Positions 44,184-53,023 of a DNA stretch of 64,000 bases are shown in pieces. Both the position numbers and the translations under genes were made by a program. Position 1 is the first letter of the stretch. Each line of letters opens with the position of its first letter. Under the pieces are notes generated by a model, which saw only the letters and a list, made by a program, of their open reading frames with translations, had not been told where the DNA came from and did no database searches. The DNA comes from CAJQQY01 sp045106765 (GTDB lineage: Bacteria; Bacteroidota; Bacteroidia; Chitinophagales; Saprospiraceae), in the NCBI GenBank assembly GCA_045106765.1, contig JBGCFD010000045.1, forward strand, positions 1-64,000, read 5' to 3'.

Positions 44184-46451
44184 ATGAAAACACTACAATT
44201 TCCAATCTTATATTTTGAATTAAATGACGATGCTGTTCTAGGACTTTTGGTGGGAACTAAACATCAAATGGTTGGGAAAGATTTGCGTTCCGTTAAGAAT
44301 TCAATTTTAGAATATTTACAAAAAAAATATAAAAAAAGAGCAGAATATATTGATTTGGGACTAGAAGAACCTCGCCTCAAAATGGTAGAGGTAAAAGTTC
44401 GTCCTCGGGAAGAAATGGGCAAAGGAACTTACGTCAGCAATGTTGATGTCAAAATACCTTTAGCAGTAGTACACGGTGAAGAAGATGGAGTATTTGTTTG
44501 CTATATTCCGATGCTGAATGAGTCATTTTATTTTTATGAAAGTAAACAAATGAGAACGTTGATTAATCATTTTGCGACGGATCATTTTAATAGAATGTCT
44601 CCAGAACAAATTTATCGACATATGCAATATCCTACGCCGAAATTGGATATGTTTACGATGAAAGTGAAAGAAGATGAAGAAATGGACTGGGACAAATTTA
44701 AGTTTGAATTTGAATATGAAGTCCTGCCAAAATTAGCAGAGAAATATCCTTACGCCAAAGCTATTCGAAAAAATCAAAGTCGTTTTCCTGAAGCAGCATG
44801 GGAATTAGAACAACAAGTAACTGATGTGGCTGATTACATCACTAAAATGAAAACGAATGTTTTAGTAGTTGGAAAACATGGCGTTGGAAAAAGTGCCGTC
44901 CTCAAAGCTGCGATTCGAAAAATTACTTCAAAGGCTAAAAAGGATAAATCTGATATTTCTTTTTGGCGAATCAGAGCACAAAGAATTACGGCAAGTTCAA
45001 AGTATTTGGGAGAGTGGCAGAAGTCGGTTGAAAACCTTTTGGATGAACTGAATGAAGCGGACGGAATTCTTTGGGTGGAAGATGTGATTCAATTACTGCG
45101 AACAGGTGGCAATTCACCAGAAGATAGTGTTGCAGCATTTATGATTAATTTTTTAAGGGAAAATGACTTTCAAATTATCGGTGAAGTGACGCATCAAGAG
45201 TTGGAAAGTATTCGACGATTTTTGCCTGGATTTTCTGAATGTTTTCAAATTGTAAAACTGGAGGAATTGAATGAGAAACAAGTTTATAGTGTGATGAATC
45301 AGTTCGCTGATTTTTGCCAAAAAAATTTAAAAATTCGTATCTCGAAAAATGCAATTTCATTAGCTTATCGATTATTGTTGAGGTATTATCCTTATGAAAG
45401 TTTTCCTGGGAAAGCAGTTCGATTTTTAGAGCAATGTGTTAATGATGCAAATTTGAGTGAGTATGATCAAATTGACTCTAAAGAAATTATTAAGAATTTT
45501 ACCTTACAAACAGGTTTACCCGAGCTCTTTTTGCGTGATGATTTATTATTGAAAAAAGGAGATTTACAAAAATATTTTCAATCAAAAATAATTGGACAAC
45601 CTGATGCTATTCAAAATTTGGCAGATGTTGTTATCGTTTTTAAAGCGGGATTAAATAATCCTAAAAAACCGATTCAGACCATGTTATTTGCTGGGCCGAC
45701 GGGTGTAGGTAAAACGCAAAGTGCTAAAGCACTTGCGGATTATTTTTTTGGAAAAGGACAAACCAAGAATCCTTTGGTTCGAATCGATATGAGTGAGTTT
45801 CAGCATCCGAGTCAAATCATTCAATTGATTGGAGGAGGAAAAAATGTTGGAAAATTAGTCGAAGAAATTCGAGAGAAGCCATTTGCTGTTTTGCTATTGG
45901 ATGAGGTCGAAAAAGCAGATCCTTCTATTTTTGATGCATTGCTAACTGTTTTGGATGAAGGCATTTTGGTTGATGCATTTGGTCGAGTGACCAATTTCCG
46001 AAATACGATTGTGATCATGACAACAAACCTTGGGGCGACGAATCGTAAGAGCGTAACTTTCAGAGATACGACGAGTGCAGAGGATAAATATATGTCTGCG
46101 ATTTCTGGATTTTTTCGACCTGAATTTGTTAATCGAATTGATAGCATTGTGATGTTTAATGCTTTGAAAAAAGAGGACATTCAAAAGATTACAATGCTCG
46201 AATTGGAAGATGTCAAAAAACGAGAAGGTATCATCAAGCGAAAAATTAAACTGCATTTTTCTAAAAAATTAATTGAGCGTTTGTTGGAAGTGGGTTTTGA
46301 TGAACGGTATGGTGCAAGACCGTTGCAACGGGCGATAGAGCAGGAAGTGGTAACGCCATTTGCGAATTGGTTTTTGGAAAATCCGGGAGTGGAGGATGTT
46401 GGGGTAGAGTTGAGTTATGAGGATGGATTGAAGGTCAAGGTTAAAAAATAG
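44184..46451 (+). CDS. Divergent ClpB/ClpC-like double AAA+ ATPase
   Basis: 755 residues. An unrelated ~200-residue N-terminal domain replaces the Clp N-domain. D1 has Walker A GKHGVGKS (230-237), a pore-loop-like SSKYLGEW, and an altered Walker B (ILWVEDVIQLL, ED where Clp proteins have DE). The arginine-finger pair is not evident (GFSECFQIV where ALERRFQ is expected). There is no M-domain. D2 is stronger: Walker A GPTGVGKT (504-511), Walker B VLLLDEVEKAD, sensor TTNLG, and FRPEFVNRID with the Arg finger. Its usual aromatic pore loop (GYVG) is replaced by GGGKNVG. Whether it unfolds substrates is doubtful. No clpP is adjacent. Confidence 0.88.
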   Translation: MKTLQFPILYFELNDDAVLGLLVGTKHQMVGKDLRSVKNSILEYLQKKYKKRAEYIDLGLEEPRLKMVEVKVRPREEMGKGTYVSNVDVKIPLAVVHGEEDGVFVCYIPMLNESFYFYESKQMRTLINHFATDHFNRMSPEQIYRHMQYPTPKLDMFTMKVKEDEEMDWDKFKFEFEYEVLPKLAEKYPYAKAIRKNQSRFPEAAWELEQQVTDVADYITKMKTNVLVVGKHGVGKSAVLKAAIRKITSKAKKDKSDISFWRIRAQRITASSKYLGEWQKSVENLLDELNEADGILWVEDVIQLLRTGGNSPEDSVAAFMINFLRENDFQIIGEVTHQELESIRRFLPGFSECFQIVKLEELNEKQVYSVMNQFADFCQKNLKIRISKNAISLAYRLLLRYYPYESFPGKAVRFLEQCVNDANLSEYDQIDSKEIIKNFTLQTGLPELFLRDDLLLKKGDLQKYFQSKIIGQPDAIQNLADVVIVFKAGLNNPKKPIQTMLFAGPTGVGKTQSAKALADYFFGKGQTKNPLVRIDMSEFQHPSQIIQLIGGGKNVGKLVEEIREKPFAVLLLDEVEKADPSIFDALLTVLDEGILVDAFGRVTNFRNTIVIMTTNLGATNRKSVTFRDTTSAEDKYMSAISGFFRPEFVNRIDSIVMFNALKKEDIQKITMLELEDVKKREGIIKRKIKLHFSKKLIERLLEVGFDERYGARPLQRAIEQEVVTPFANWFLENPGVEDVGVELSYEDGLKVKVKK

Positions 46452-47239
46452 ATTAATGGATAATAAAAAAAGAATAGAAAATTAATCCTAATTATCGCAG
46501 AGCAATACATTAGGCTACCAATTGTCCAATGCCAAATGTTGTTAAGTTAAGGCAGAATGCTAGAGGCAGATAGTAACGTAGATTTGGCTTTAGCCGAATA
46601 GATTTTGTTTTGTAGGTACTTGTTTCTGGAATGTAATATTCAAGTCAAGAGATTCTGCACGAGGAGTAAGCAGTTGGTTTGAATATCATCCACCTTCATT
46701 TTTTTTCTTGATAAAAAAAACGAAGCAAAAAAAATCAAGACTTTATATAAAATTGATACATTTCTAAACTTGATTTTTTTGGCAGACAAGCAGCTAAACT
46801 TGTAACTTAAGAAAGTCTAAAGTTCGTTCCTCACTAAGTCTTTCTAAAGTTACTTCAAACAGAGCTGCTAACGCTAAATCTTCGCACAAAAATTAAGTTA
46901 AGAACTGTACCAATTTTCTATAAGGTCATTGCTAAAACCGAAAGGTTTTCCTTTCAATCGAAAATATAAGGTGATGATTTTTGATGGAAAAGCAAGCGCC
47001 CCGATTTACTTCTCGGCCTTATTCTTTTTAGGAAAATTGGATTCAAAAAAGCGTTAAAAACAGTTTACTGTTTGAGCAAAGCGAGTTTAAACTGTTTAGC
47101 TTTTTTGAATTTAATTTTCCGTAAAAAAAAGAATATAGCCTTGATTTTTTTTTGCTACTTTATTTTCATTAAGGAAAAAAAAGTAGGGAAGCGGGGGCAC
47201 AAAGAAGTGAAGAGTTTATATTTTTCACATAACAAAAAA
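46452..47239. other. 788-base gene-free block of degenerate repeats
   Basis: Between the AAA+ gene and the endonuclease V gene lies sequence with no credible gene. Visible elements include CTTGAT/ATCAAG inverted ends around 46707-46739 and GTAACTTAAGAAAGTCT facing a near-complement (46805-46855). There is an AACAGTTTACTGTTT palindrome near 47060-47075, and poly-T/poly-A runs with CTTGATTTTTTTTT near 47141. A short frame at 47072-47278 is rejected as coding. The block has the look of decayed intergenic repeats. Confidence 0.6.
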
Positions 47240-47743
47240 TCACCACTCCCGCGACAACTGATCCACCATCTTCAATAAAGTCGGAATCCGAAAATCCCCA
47301 TGCATATTCTTAATCAACTCCGCCGCTTCATTCACCTCAATTCCTTCCGCAGTAATAAACAAAGGATTTTTACTTTCCCCGCGTTCGATAGTTTTCATAA
47401 AAATATTTTCCCCATGAAATTTTCTCTTCGCCACACCTATGATCGGAATTTTTTTTTCTAATTTCTCAAAAAGATAAGCACCCAACCCAGATTTCTTTTC
47501 ACTATTCAGCCAGACAAAACCATCAATGATAATCGTATCCACTTCATTCAAATCATATTGATTTAAACTTTCCAAAACACAAGGAAGTTCTCGAAGATAA
47601 AATTTCCCTGATTCGTAATCTGCAATATTTTCTAAGAGAATTTTTTTAGAATCAGTAGGAGAGGAGTCGTCCCAGTTTTCAAAACTAAGACTCGCAGCAT
47701 TGGCTCTATTTTCATCATAGCCAACATCAATCACAATTTTCAT
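47240..47743 (-). CDS. nfi: Endonuclease V-like protein
   Basis: A 167-residue deaminated-base (inosine) repair endonuclease fold. Conserved blocks are IVIDVGYDENRANAAS (catalytic Asp6), YESGKFYLRELPCVLE near residue 48 (Y-x-x-G and R-E-L-P), DTIIIDGFVWLN near residue 71 (Asp), GLGAYL and IIGVAKRKF. The C-terminal FRIPTLLKMVDQLSR is normal. E. coli Nfi has 223 residues; the ~30 N-terminal residues before the first catalytic strand, and parts of loops, are missing here. Short forms of this kind occur elsewhere, so it is not necessarily truncated. Confidence 0.85.
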   Translation of the reverse strand: MKIVIDVGYDENRANAASLSFENWDDSSPTDSKKILLENIADYESGKFYLRELPCVLESLNQYDLNEVDTIIIDGFVWLNSEKKSGLGAYLFEKLEKKIPIIGVAKRKFHGENIFMKTIERGESKNPLFITAEGIEVNEAAELIKNMHGDFRIPTLLKMVDQLSREW

Positions 47744-48022
47744 AGTAAGGTTATTAAGTTATTTTGTTGTTGAGTTATTAATTAAATTTAATGACCATAA
47801 AATAATTTTCTTTGGTAAAGGTAAAATTGAAAGGAAGACCATGAGAAATAAGTAGCGGGTGAGGAACGGCGAAAAATGAGGGTGCGGGAGCTTGCCTAGT
47901 GTTTAGCTATTTTTTCGCCTAGAATTTTTGGTTCTTTTTTTTCAATGAAAAAAGAACAATGCTCAACACATCTACCAATGCTAAAATGTAGAACAAAGCA
48001 AAATATATAATTACAAATTTTA
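47744..48022. other. Intergenic region between the endonuclease V-like and SGNH hydrolase genes
   Basis: 279 bases. A low-complexity G-rich patch (GAGGGTGCGGGAGC near 47878) precedes a hairpin at 47931-47957. No gene is seen. Confidence 0.5.
47931..47957 (-). terminator. Hairpin, probable terminator after the SGNH hydrolase gene
   Basis: GTTCTTTTTT and AAAAAAGAAC form a 10-bp stem around TTCAATG, 66 bases downstream of the minus-strand stop at 48023. Confidence 0.5.
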
Positions 48023-48826
48023 CTACCCCAATTCTTGCCATCTCTTCCTCAAATCCTCCAATATTTTATTTTCAAAAATATAATCCCCGACATCTTGTCC
48101 CCAAGTCTGATAAGTTAAAGCGGAAGGATGAACACCATCACTAAAAAAATCACTCGCTTGCATTGGACGATCAAATTTGTGCATCCAACTTTCAAAAGTC
48201 AATTTATCCTCTAAGTAAAAAACATTATCAAATTTCGTAGTAAGGTCCTTTAGTTCGTCTCCCAAAAGGTTGGCCATATTTCCAATTGTCCGTTTCATCA
48301 TCGGAGTAAATGCTGGAAATTCATGTATTGGAGGCATGTTGATACACACCGTTTTAGCATTTGGAAATGTATTGTTAAGTCTTGTAAATAGGGTGTTCAT
48401 GCTTGCTCGCCATTTTCGAGGACTGTTAAATTTGAAAGCATCATTAGCCCCCAAACCAATAACAATAATATCAGGTTGGAAATTACCAATTTTAGGAATT
48501 AATTCTTTTACAACCAACTTAGCGGTGTAACCACTTTTAGCGACTACTTTCCAATTTATTTTAGAATTATATTTTAGGAAAAGAGATTGAGCCAATGCTC
48601 CCGTCAATCCATTTTTATGATGATCGACTCCAACACCAGCAATCGAAGATTCCCCCAAAGTGAGCAAATTAATTTGTTGTTCAGATTGACCTTCCACTCC
48701 TTCAGGACCAATTGCATCTGGCAAAACAGGTACCGTCGCTTTGATCCTTTTTCCCTGAAAATAGATAAAAGGAATCAGCGGCAAATTATAAATGAAATTA
48801 AAAATGTATTTTATTTGATTAATCAT
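48023..48826 (-). CDS. SGNH/GDSL-family hydrolase
   Basis: 267 residues. Block I reads LTLGESSIAGVG, with nucleophile Ser60 and GES in place of GDS. Block III contains GLGANDAFKF with the oxyanion Asn, and Block V is DGVHPSALTY with the catalytic Asp-His pair. A hydrophobic N-terminal stretch (residues 5-22) may be an uncleaved anchor. This family covers lipases, esterases and acetylxylan/peptidoglycan deacetylases. It starts 24 bases after the stop of the GNAT gene, likely in the same operon. Confidence 0.9.
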   Translation of the reverse strand: MINQIKYIFNFIYNLPLIPFIYFQGKRIKATVPVLPDAIGPEGVEGQSEQQINLLTLGESSIAGVGVDHHKNGLTGALAQSLFLKYNSKINWKVVAKSGYTAKLVVKELIPKIGNFQPDIIVIGLGANDAFKFNSPRKWRASMNTLFTRLNNTFPNAKTVCINMPPIHEFPAFTPMMKRTIGNMANLLGDELKDLTTKFDNVFYLEDKLTFESWMHKFDRPMQASDFFSDGVHPSALTYQTWGQDVGDYIFENKILEDLRKRWQELG

Positions 48827-48850
48827 GTCTACTATAATTTTGTCTAAGAA

Positions 48851-49303
48851 TTATAATTTTTTTGCAAAACACAAACTATTTTCTACTCCAATATACGGCT
48901 CAAAAAGATCAATGTTTTTATAACCAGCATTAATGTATAGTGAAATTGCTGTTACATTTTTGTCACCTGTTTCTAATTTTGAACAAATATAATCTTCTTC
49001 TCTCGCCCAATTTTCCAGTTCTTTTAAGATCAATTTACTAAATCCTTTGCTTCGATGCTTAGTTGAAACAAACATTCTTTTGATTTCTACATCTCCATTT
49101 TTATTCATTTCTCGAAATGCTCCAATCGCAACGGGTTCATCATTTTCCAAAGCTACTAAAGCAAAAGTATTTTCCTCTAAAATATTGTGAGGACCGAAAA
49201 AATCCATTTGTTCACCATACATATCAAAAAGTTCTTGATCAAGTTGTTTAACCAAAAAAACGAATTTTGGATCATTGATATTCGTGCGCAACAATTGAAT
49301 CAT
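48851..49303 (-). CDS. GNAT family N-acetyltransferase
   Basis: 150 residues. Motif A is KRMFVSTKHRSKGFSKLILKEL near residue 78 (R-x-x-G-x-S variant), and motif B is NVTAISLYINAGYKNID near residue 117. The start AIGAFREMNKNGDVEIKR is the usual beta2-beta4 core. The substrate is unknown. It lies 24 bases upstream of the SGNH hydrolase gene and 132 bases downstream of the deoxynucleoside kinase gene. Confidence 0.88.
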   Translation of the reverse strand: MIQLLRTNINDPKFVFLVKQLDQELFDMYGEQMDFFGPHNILEENTFALVALENDEPVAIGAFREMNKNGDVEIKRMFVSTKHRSKGFSKLILKELENWAREEDYICSKLETGDKNVTAISLYINAGYKNIDLFEPYIGVENSLCFAKKL

Positions 49304-49435
49304 GACAAATAAAAGTTATTTTTTGTAATTGTTTCTTTTCAAACATACTCTAAGACAGATAGTTTCGACTTCATTTTTTTTGATGTTAATCTAGTTCTTT
49401 TTTTTGTCAAAAAAGCATTTCGAAAGCGACAATCT

Positions 49436-50089
49436 TTACGTATTCACAAAACTCAAATGATGAACTCCCGGTTGGTAAGTTTCTTTTAAAGCATGAATAA
49501 TCATATCATAATGCACCTTACTTTCTACGAAGTCTATTTTCTCCACATCAATAATCAAAATCGGAATCGAAGTTTCTGTTCGAATAAATTCATAATAAAC
49601 ATCTTGAACCTTTTGCAAGTATTCAGCGGAAATATCTTGTTCATAATCTCTACCTCGTTTCTTGATATTTTCCATTGCTCCTTCCACCGAACGGTGTAAA
49701 AAAACTAAGATATCAGGTTTGGGAAAAGAGGCATTAAGTACCTGGAATAATCTTTGGAATAAACGATACTCTTCCGCATTCAAATTATTTTTAGCAAATA
49801 ATAATGTTTTTACAAAAAAATAATCAGAAATAATTAGATCTTGAAAGAGGTCACGTTGGGTCAAATGTTCTTGCAATTGTTTGTGTCGTTCCGTCATAAA
49901 AAACAACTCCACAGGGAAAGCATACCGTTCTGGATTTTCATAAAAATTGGCCAAAAAAGGATTGTCATCAAATTGTTCGAGCAACAATTTACAATTGTAT
50001 TCCTCTTTTAATTTTTGACATAAAGTAGTTTTCCCAGCGCCAAGGTTGCCTTCGATTGCAATAAAATTATATGGAAACGGATTGCTCAT
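49436..50089 (-). CDS. Deoxynucleoside kinase
   Basis: 217 residues from the Met at 50089 (MSNPFPYNFIAIEGNLGAGK); an upstream in-frame Met at 50140 adds 17 unlikely residues. This is the dNK/dGK-dCK-TK2 fold: P-loop GNLGAGKTT near residue 12, the substrate-contact stretch DDNPFLANFYENPERYAFPVE, and the ERS/DRS-like segment LIISDYFFVKTLLFAKNN. A helical LID follows (KKRGRDYEQ). It phosphorylates deoxynucleosides for nucleotide salvage. It lies directly downstream of folK, a common Bacteroidota pairing. Confidence 0.92.
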   Translation of the reverse strand: MSNPFPYNFIAIEGNLGAGKTTLCQKLKEEYNCKLLLEQFDDNPFLANFYENPERYAFPVELFFMTERHKQLQEHLTQRDLFQDLIISDYFFVKTLLFAKNNLNAEEYRLFQRLFQVLNASFPKPDILVFLHRSVEGAMENIKKRGRDYEQDISAEYLQKVQDVYYEFIRTETSIPILIIDVEKIDFVESKVHYDMIIHALKETYQPGVHHLSFVNT

Positions 50090-50184
50090 ATATATGTGTA
50101 AGGTTATGTTTGTTTGTAAACTATTGTATTTTACTCGCAAAGTATCTTCAATTCACCTTGTGAGGAGGGTGCTTTTCTCAAAAA

Positions 50185-50685
50185 TTATTCTTCTTCATCC
50201 ATTAAATAAACCTCCAAAGGATCTTCACAATTTAAATATAATTCTTCGATAGTTAAGTTGAAAGTTGGATGTGAAAAATCTCCCGCAATTTCCATCAAAG
50301 GTATTAAAACAAACATACGTTCATGACAATGAGGGTGTGGGATTTTTAATTTTTCACTTGAGAATGTAGTATCACCAAAAAATAAAATATCAATATCAAT
50401 GATTCGCTCATGCCATTTTTTATTTTCCTGGCGACCGATTTCTTTCTCAATTTTTTTGATATGAAAAAGTACTTCCTCAGGCACTAATTCTGTTTGGACT
50501 TCCAGCGCTTGATTGATAAAATCAGGTTGATCCTTCATGCCCCAAGCTTGTGTTTCATACAAACGAGATTGGTTTGAAATTTTTCCGACCTGCTTTTCCA
50601 GCATTTCACAAGCTTTCACTAAATGGGAGATTCTATCTCCTAAATTACTGCCAGTATGAAGATAAATCGTTTGTTTTTTTGCCAT
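50185..50685 (-). CDS. folK: 2-amino-4-hydroxy-6-hydroxymethyldihydropteridine diphosphokinase
   Basis: 166 residues, the usual HPPK length. It transfers pyrophosphate from ATP to 6-hydroxymethyl-7,8-dihydropterin in folate synthesis. Motifs are YLHTGSNLGDRISHL at the start, the pterin/Mg site RIIDIDILFFGD near residue 96, and LKIPHPHCHERMFVLIPLMEIA near residue 114. It leads a minus-strand cluster with the nucleoside kinase. A TACCTTTG promoter element lies 51-58 bases upstream. Confidence 0.95.
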   Translation of the reverse strand: MAKKQTIYLHTGSNLGDRISHLVKACEMLEKQVGKISNQSRLYETQAWGMKDQPDFINQALEVQTELVPEEVLFHIKKIEKEIGRQENKKWHERIIDIDILFFGDTTFSSEKLKIPHPHCHERMFVLIPLMEIAGDFSHPTFNLTIEELYLNCEDPLEVYLMDEEE

Positions 50686-50735
50686 GCTAATTATGAAAAA
50701 TTAGTTATTTAAATTGGTCATAAAATCCAATATTA

Positions 50736-50743
50736 CAAAGGTA
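50736..50743 (-). promoter_or_regulatory. TAnnTTTG element upstream of folK
   Basis: TACCTTTG on the minus strand, 51 bases before the ATG at 50685. The -33 TTG is not clear. Confidence 0.4.
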
Positions 50744-50883
50744 AAATTTGAACTAAGGATTCTTTAATTTTTTGATAAAATATTTCAGATAAACGTATTT
50801 CGAACCTTCGGCTTCGGTAGAGCCAATCTTTGAAATAAGCGTTTCGAAGTTCATTCTCCCAAATGTTAAAGTTTTAAATTTAT

Positions 50884-50914
50884 TTGTAAAAAAAGACCGA
50901 TTGGTTTATTTTTG
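50884..50914 (+). promoter_or_regulatory. Promoter of the DinB-fold gene, deciding its start
   Basis: TTTG (50883-50886), 20 bases, then TATTTTTG (50907-50914): a full consensus match. It overlaps an in-frame TTG at 50912, so translation should begin at the ATG at 50939. Confidence 0.6.
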
Positions 50915-50938
50915 ATAAAAATTAATAAAACAACTACA

Positions 50939-51499
50939 ATGGAACTATCGAAAACAATCTACTCGAAAAGCGAAATTATCCAATCGCTACAAGCAAGTTT
51001 TGACCAAGTAACTGCTTGTGTTACATCCACTCCTGACGAAATCTTTTATAATAAAAAAGATGGCAAATGGTCAGTTGCTGAAAATTTTAGCCATTTGATT
51101 CAATCGACGAAGCCATTAGCTTCTGTCTTGAAAAAAAATAAACTCTTCCTTTTAGCATTTGGAGTTTCATTTAGTGGTTCGGATAAATTTGAAACCTTGC
51201 GATCTAATTATCTTTTAAAATTAAGTCAAGGATTAGCACCTCGAAACGGAGGAGGTTTTATTTCCAAAAACGTTGAATCAACCTCCAAAGAAATTTTTTT
51301 AGAAAATTGGAATTTGATAGGCAGTAAATTTCCCAGTCGAATTGATCAATGGTCTGAAAATAACCTAGATCGATTCAAATTACCACACCCACTTTTAGGA
51401 AAATTAACTGTTCGAGAAATGTTGTTTTTTACTGTTTTTCATAATGAACATCACCTACGAACGATGAAGTTACTGAATGAAAGTTTTCAAAAAATCTAA
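50939..51499 (+). CDS. DinB-fold (DfsB-like) protein
   Basis: 186 residues from the ATG at 50939; the nine codons upstream lie inside the promoter. The four-helix DinB/YfiT fold is indicated by the three-His metal pattern. One His is in WSVAENFSHLIQ (about residue 53), and a late pair is in FFTVFHNEHHLRTM (about residue 165). Members are metal-dependent thiol transferases or of unknown role. It is followed 26 bases later by a second DinB-superfamily gene, so they are probably co-transcribed. Confidence 0.85.
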   Translation: MELSKTIYSKSEIIQSLQASFDQVTACVTSTPDEIFYNKKDGKWSVAENFSHLIQSTKPLASVLKKNKLFLLAFGVSFSGSDKFETLRSNYLLKLSQGLAPRNGGGFISKNVESTSKEIFLENWNLIGSKFPSRIDQWSENNLDRFKLPHPLLGKLTVREMLFFTVFHNEHHLRTMKLLNESFQKI

Positions 51500-51525
51500 T
51501 TTTAAATATTTGTAAAAGGATTGTT

Positions 51526-52110
51526 ATGGAAAATGTTTTTTTGATTTCAACTCGGAAGCAATTTGAATATTATAAAATGTTGGGGGAACGCACTTTTGCA
51601 CAACTTAACGATGAAGATTTGTTTTGGCAGTACAATGATGAGAGTAATTCAATTGCGATTATTGTTAAACACATGTGGGGTAATATGTTGTCTCGATGGA
51701 CAGATTTTTTGACGACGGATGGAGAGAAAGAATGGCGAAACCGAGAAGCAGAATTCGATGCTGATATTAAAGATGTAAATGAATTGTTAGAAAAATGGGA
51801 AGCTGGTTGGACTTGTCTTTTTATTGCACTAGATTCAGTTAATAAAGACAACTTTGAGCAACAAGTTTTTATCAGAAATCAAGCTCATTCTATCGTCGAG
51901 GCTGTTAATCGGCAACTTGCACATTATTCTTATCATGTAGGTCAAATCGTCTATATTGGGCGAATGTTGAAAGGAGATGATTGGAAAAGCCTTTCCATCG
52001 CACGAGGAAAATCGAAAGAATTTAATGAGAAAAAATTCTCAGAACCTACCCGAAACGATCACTTTACAACTGAATTTTTGGATGGAACTTTTTATGATGA
52101 AAAAGAATAA
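51526..52110 (+). CDS. DUF1572-type DinB superfamily protein
   Basis: 194 residues. The DUF1572 signature is recognisable: QLNDEDLFWQYNDESNSIAI near residue 26, the first metal-binding His in VKHMWGNMLSRWTDFL near residue 49, and the C-terminal pair in NRQLAHYSYHVGQIVYIGRM near residue 130. No function is known beyond the metal-binding fold. It is in tandem with the previous DinB-type gene. A CCTTTTTG/CAAAAAGG hairpin at 52193-52214 follows. Confidence 0.9.
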   Translation: MENVFLISTRKQFEYYKMLGERTFAQLNDEDLFWQYNDESNSIAIIVKHMWGNMLSRWTDFLTTDGEKEWRNREAEFDADIKDVNELLEKWEAGWTCLFIALDSVNKDNFEQQVFIRNQAHSIVEAVNRQLAHYSYHVGQIVYIGRMLKGDDWKSLSIARGKSKEFNEKKFSEPTRNDHFTTEFLDGTFYDEKE

Positions 52111-52192
52111 TAACAGTTAATGTCAGGTGCAAAATAACGAGAAAATTAATCATTAATAGTTAACCATTAACCGTGAAAAAAAACTCCTCTGA

Positions 52193-52214
52193 CCTTTTTG
52201 AAAAGACAAAAAGG
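52193..52214. terminator. Hairpin after the DinB gene pair
   Basis: CCTTTTTG and CAAAAAGG around AAAAGA, 83 bases after the stop at 52110. There is no T run, so it is a weak terminator candidate. Confidence 0.4.
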
Positions 52215-52315
52215 AGCTTTAAGGAAGCATAAAAAAAGTCCTCTTCAAAATCGTAAATTCAGGTGAGTTTATTTTTTTTGGAGAGGTAGAGGATTTATTT
52301 TGTATAAAAAAGCTA

Positions 52316-52951
52316 ATGTCAAACGTAAATCTAATTATGAAGAAATCAGAAAAAACAAGACGATTAATTGTTGAAAAGTCAGCGTCTCTTTTTAATCAAA
52401 AGGGATTTGCAGGAACATCTATTCAGGATATTATGGCTGCAACTGGTTTGACTAAAGGAGGAATTTATGGCAACTTCAAAAAGGAAGGAGGCGACAAAAA
52501 AGGGGTGAAAGAAGAAATCGCTTTGGCAGCTTTTCAATATGCTGTAAAAGTAGTCAATGAAGAAGTTCGGAAAAGAACATTTGTCATCGAAAACTCTATC
52601 GATAAATTAAAAGCCGTGGTTTATTTTTATAAAGAACGAGTAATGAATCCACCGGTGGAAGGTGGATGTCCTTTATTAAATACTTCGATTGATGCAGATG
52701 ATACGAATCCTGCTTTGCAAAAAAAAGTATTGAAATCAATTGAATATTGGCAACAAAGAATTATTACAACTTTGGAAAAAGGAAAGAAAGAAGGAGAGGT
52801 TAAAAAAGAAGTGAAGTCGGAAGATTTTGCGACTCTTTTTATAGGAACATTAGAAGGAGGAATTTTGATGTCTCGAATATTTAAAGATAATCATCATTTT
52901 GATTTGATGGCAGATCAATTAATTAAGTTAATCGATGATTTAAAAAAATAA
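52316..52951 (+). CDS. TetR-family transcriptional regulator
   Basis: 211 residues (a second Met at 52337 is an equally good start). The N-terminal helix-turn-helix reads FAGTSIQDIMAATGLTKGGIYGNF. Directly after the recognition helix is a lysine/glycine-rich stretch, KKEGGDKKGVKEE, where most relatives have only a few residues (such as F-K-S-K-E-E). The stretch is purine-rich in DNA and looks like a small insertion. The ligand-binding half is ordinary. It is followed 72 bases on by an alpha/beta hydrolase gene, a likely target or partner. Confidence 0.92.
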   Translation: MSNVNLIMKKSEKTRRLIVEKSASLFNQKGFAGTSIQDIMAATGLTKGGIYGNFKKEGGDKKGVKEEIALAAFQYAVKVVNEEVRKRTFVIENSIDKLKAVVYFYKERVMNPPVEGGCPLLNTSIDADDTNPALQKKVLKSIEYWQQRIITTLEKGKKEGEVKKEVKSEDFATLFIGTLEGGILMSRIFKDNHHFDLMADQLIKLIDDLKK

Positions 52952-52964
52952 AATTATCACAACA

Positions 52965-52993
52965 TTCGTAAAACGTCTAACGTCCAACAATTT
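52965..52993 (+). repeat. Fragment of the ACGTC/GACGTT repeat words
   Basis: CGTAAAACGTCTAACGTCCAAC matches the ACG-word core of the 6961 copy (CGTAAAACGTCCAACGTCTA) with the inner words permuted. It lacks the rest of that repeat. Confidence 0.5.
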
Positions 52994-53023
52994 AAGACCG
53001 TTTGGTTTAAAAATATATATAAC

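Noticed and set aside
47072..47278. 68-codon plus-strand frame in the gene-free block
   Set aside because: It is a poly-Phe/poly-Lys product of T and A runs and overlaps the 3' end of the endonuclease V-like gene.
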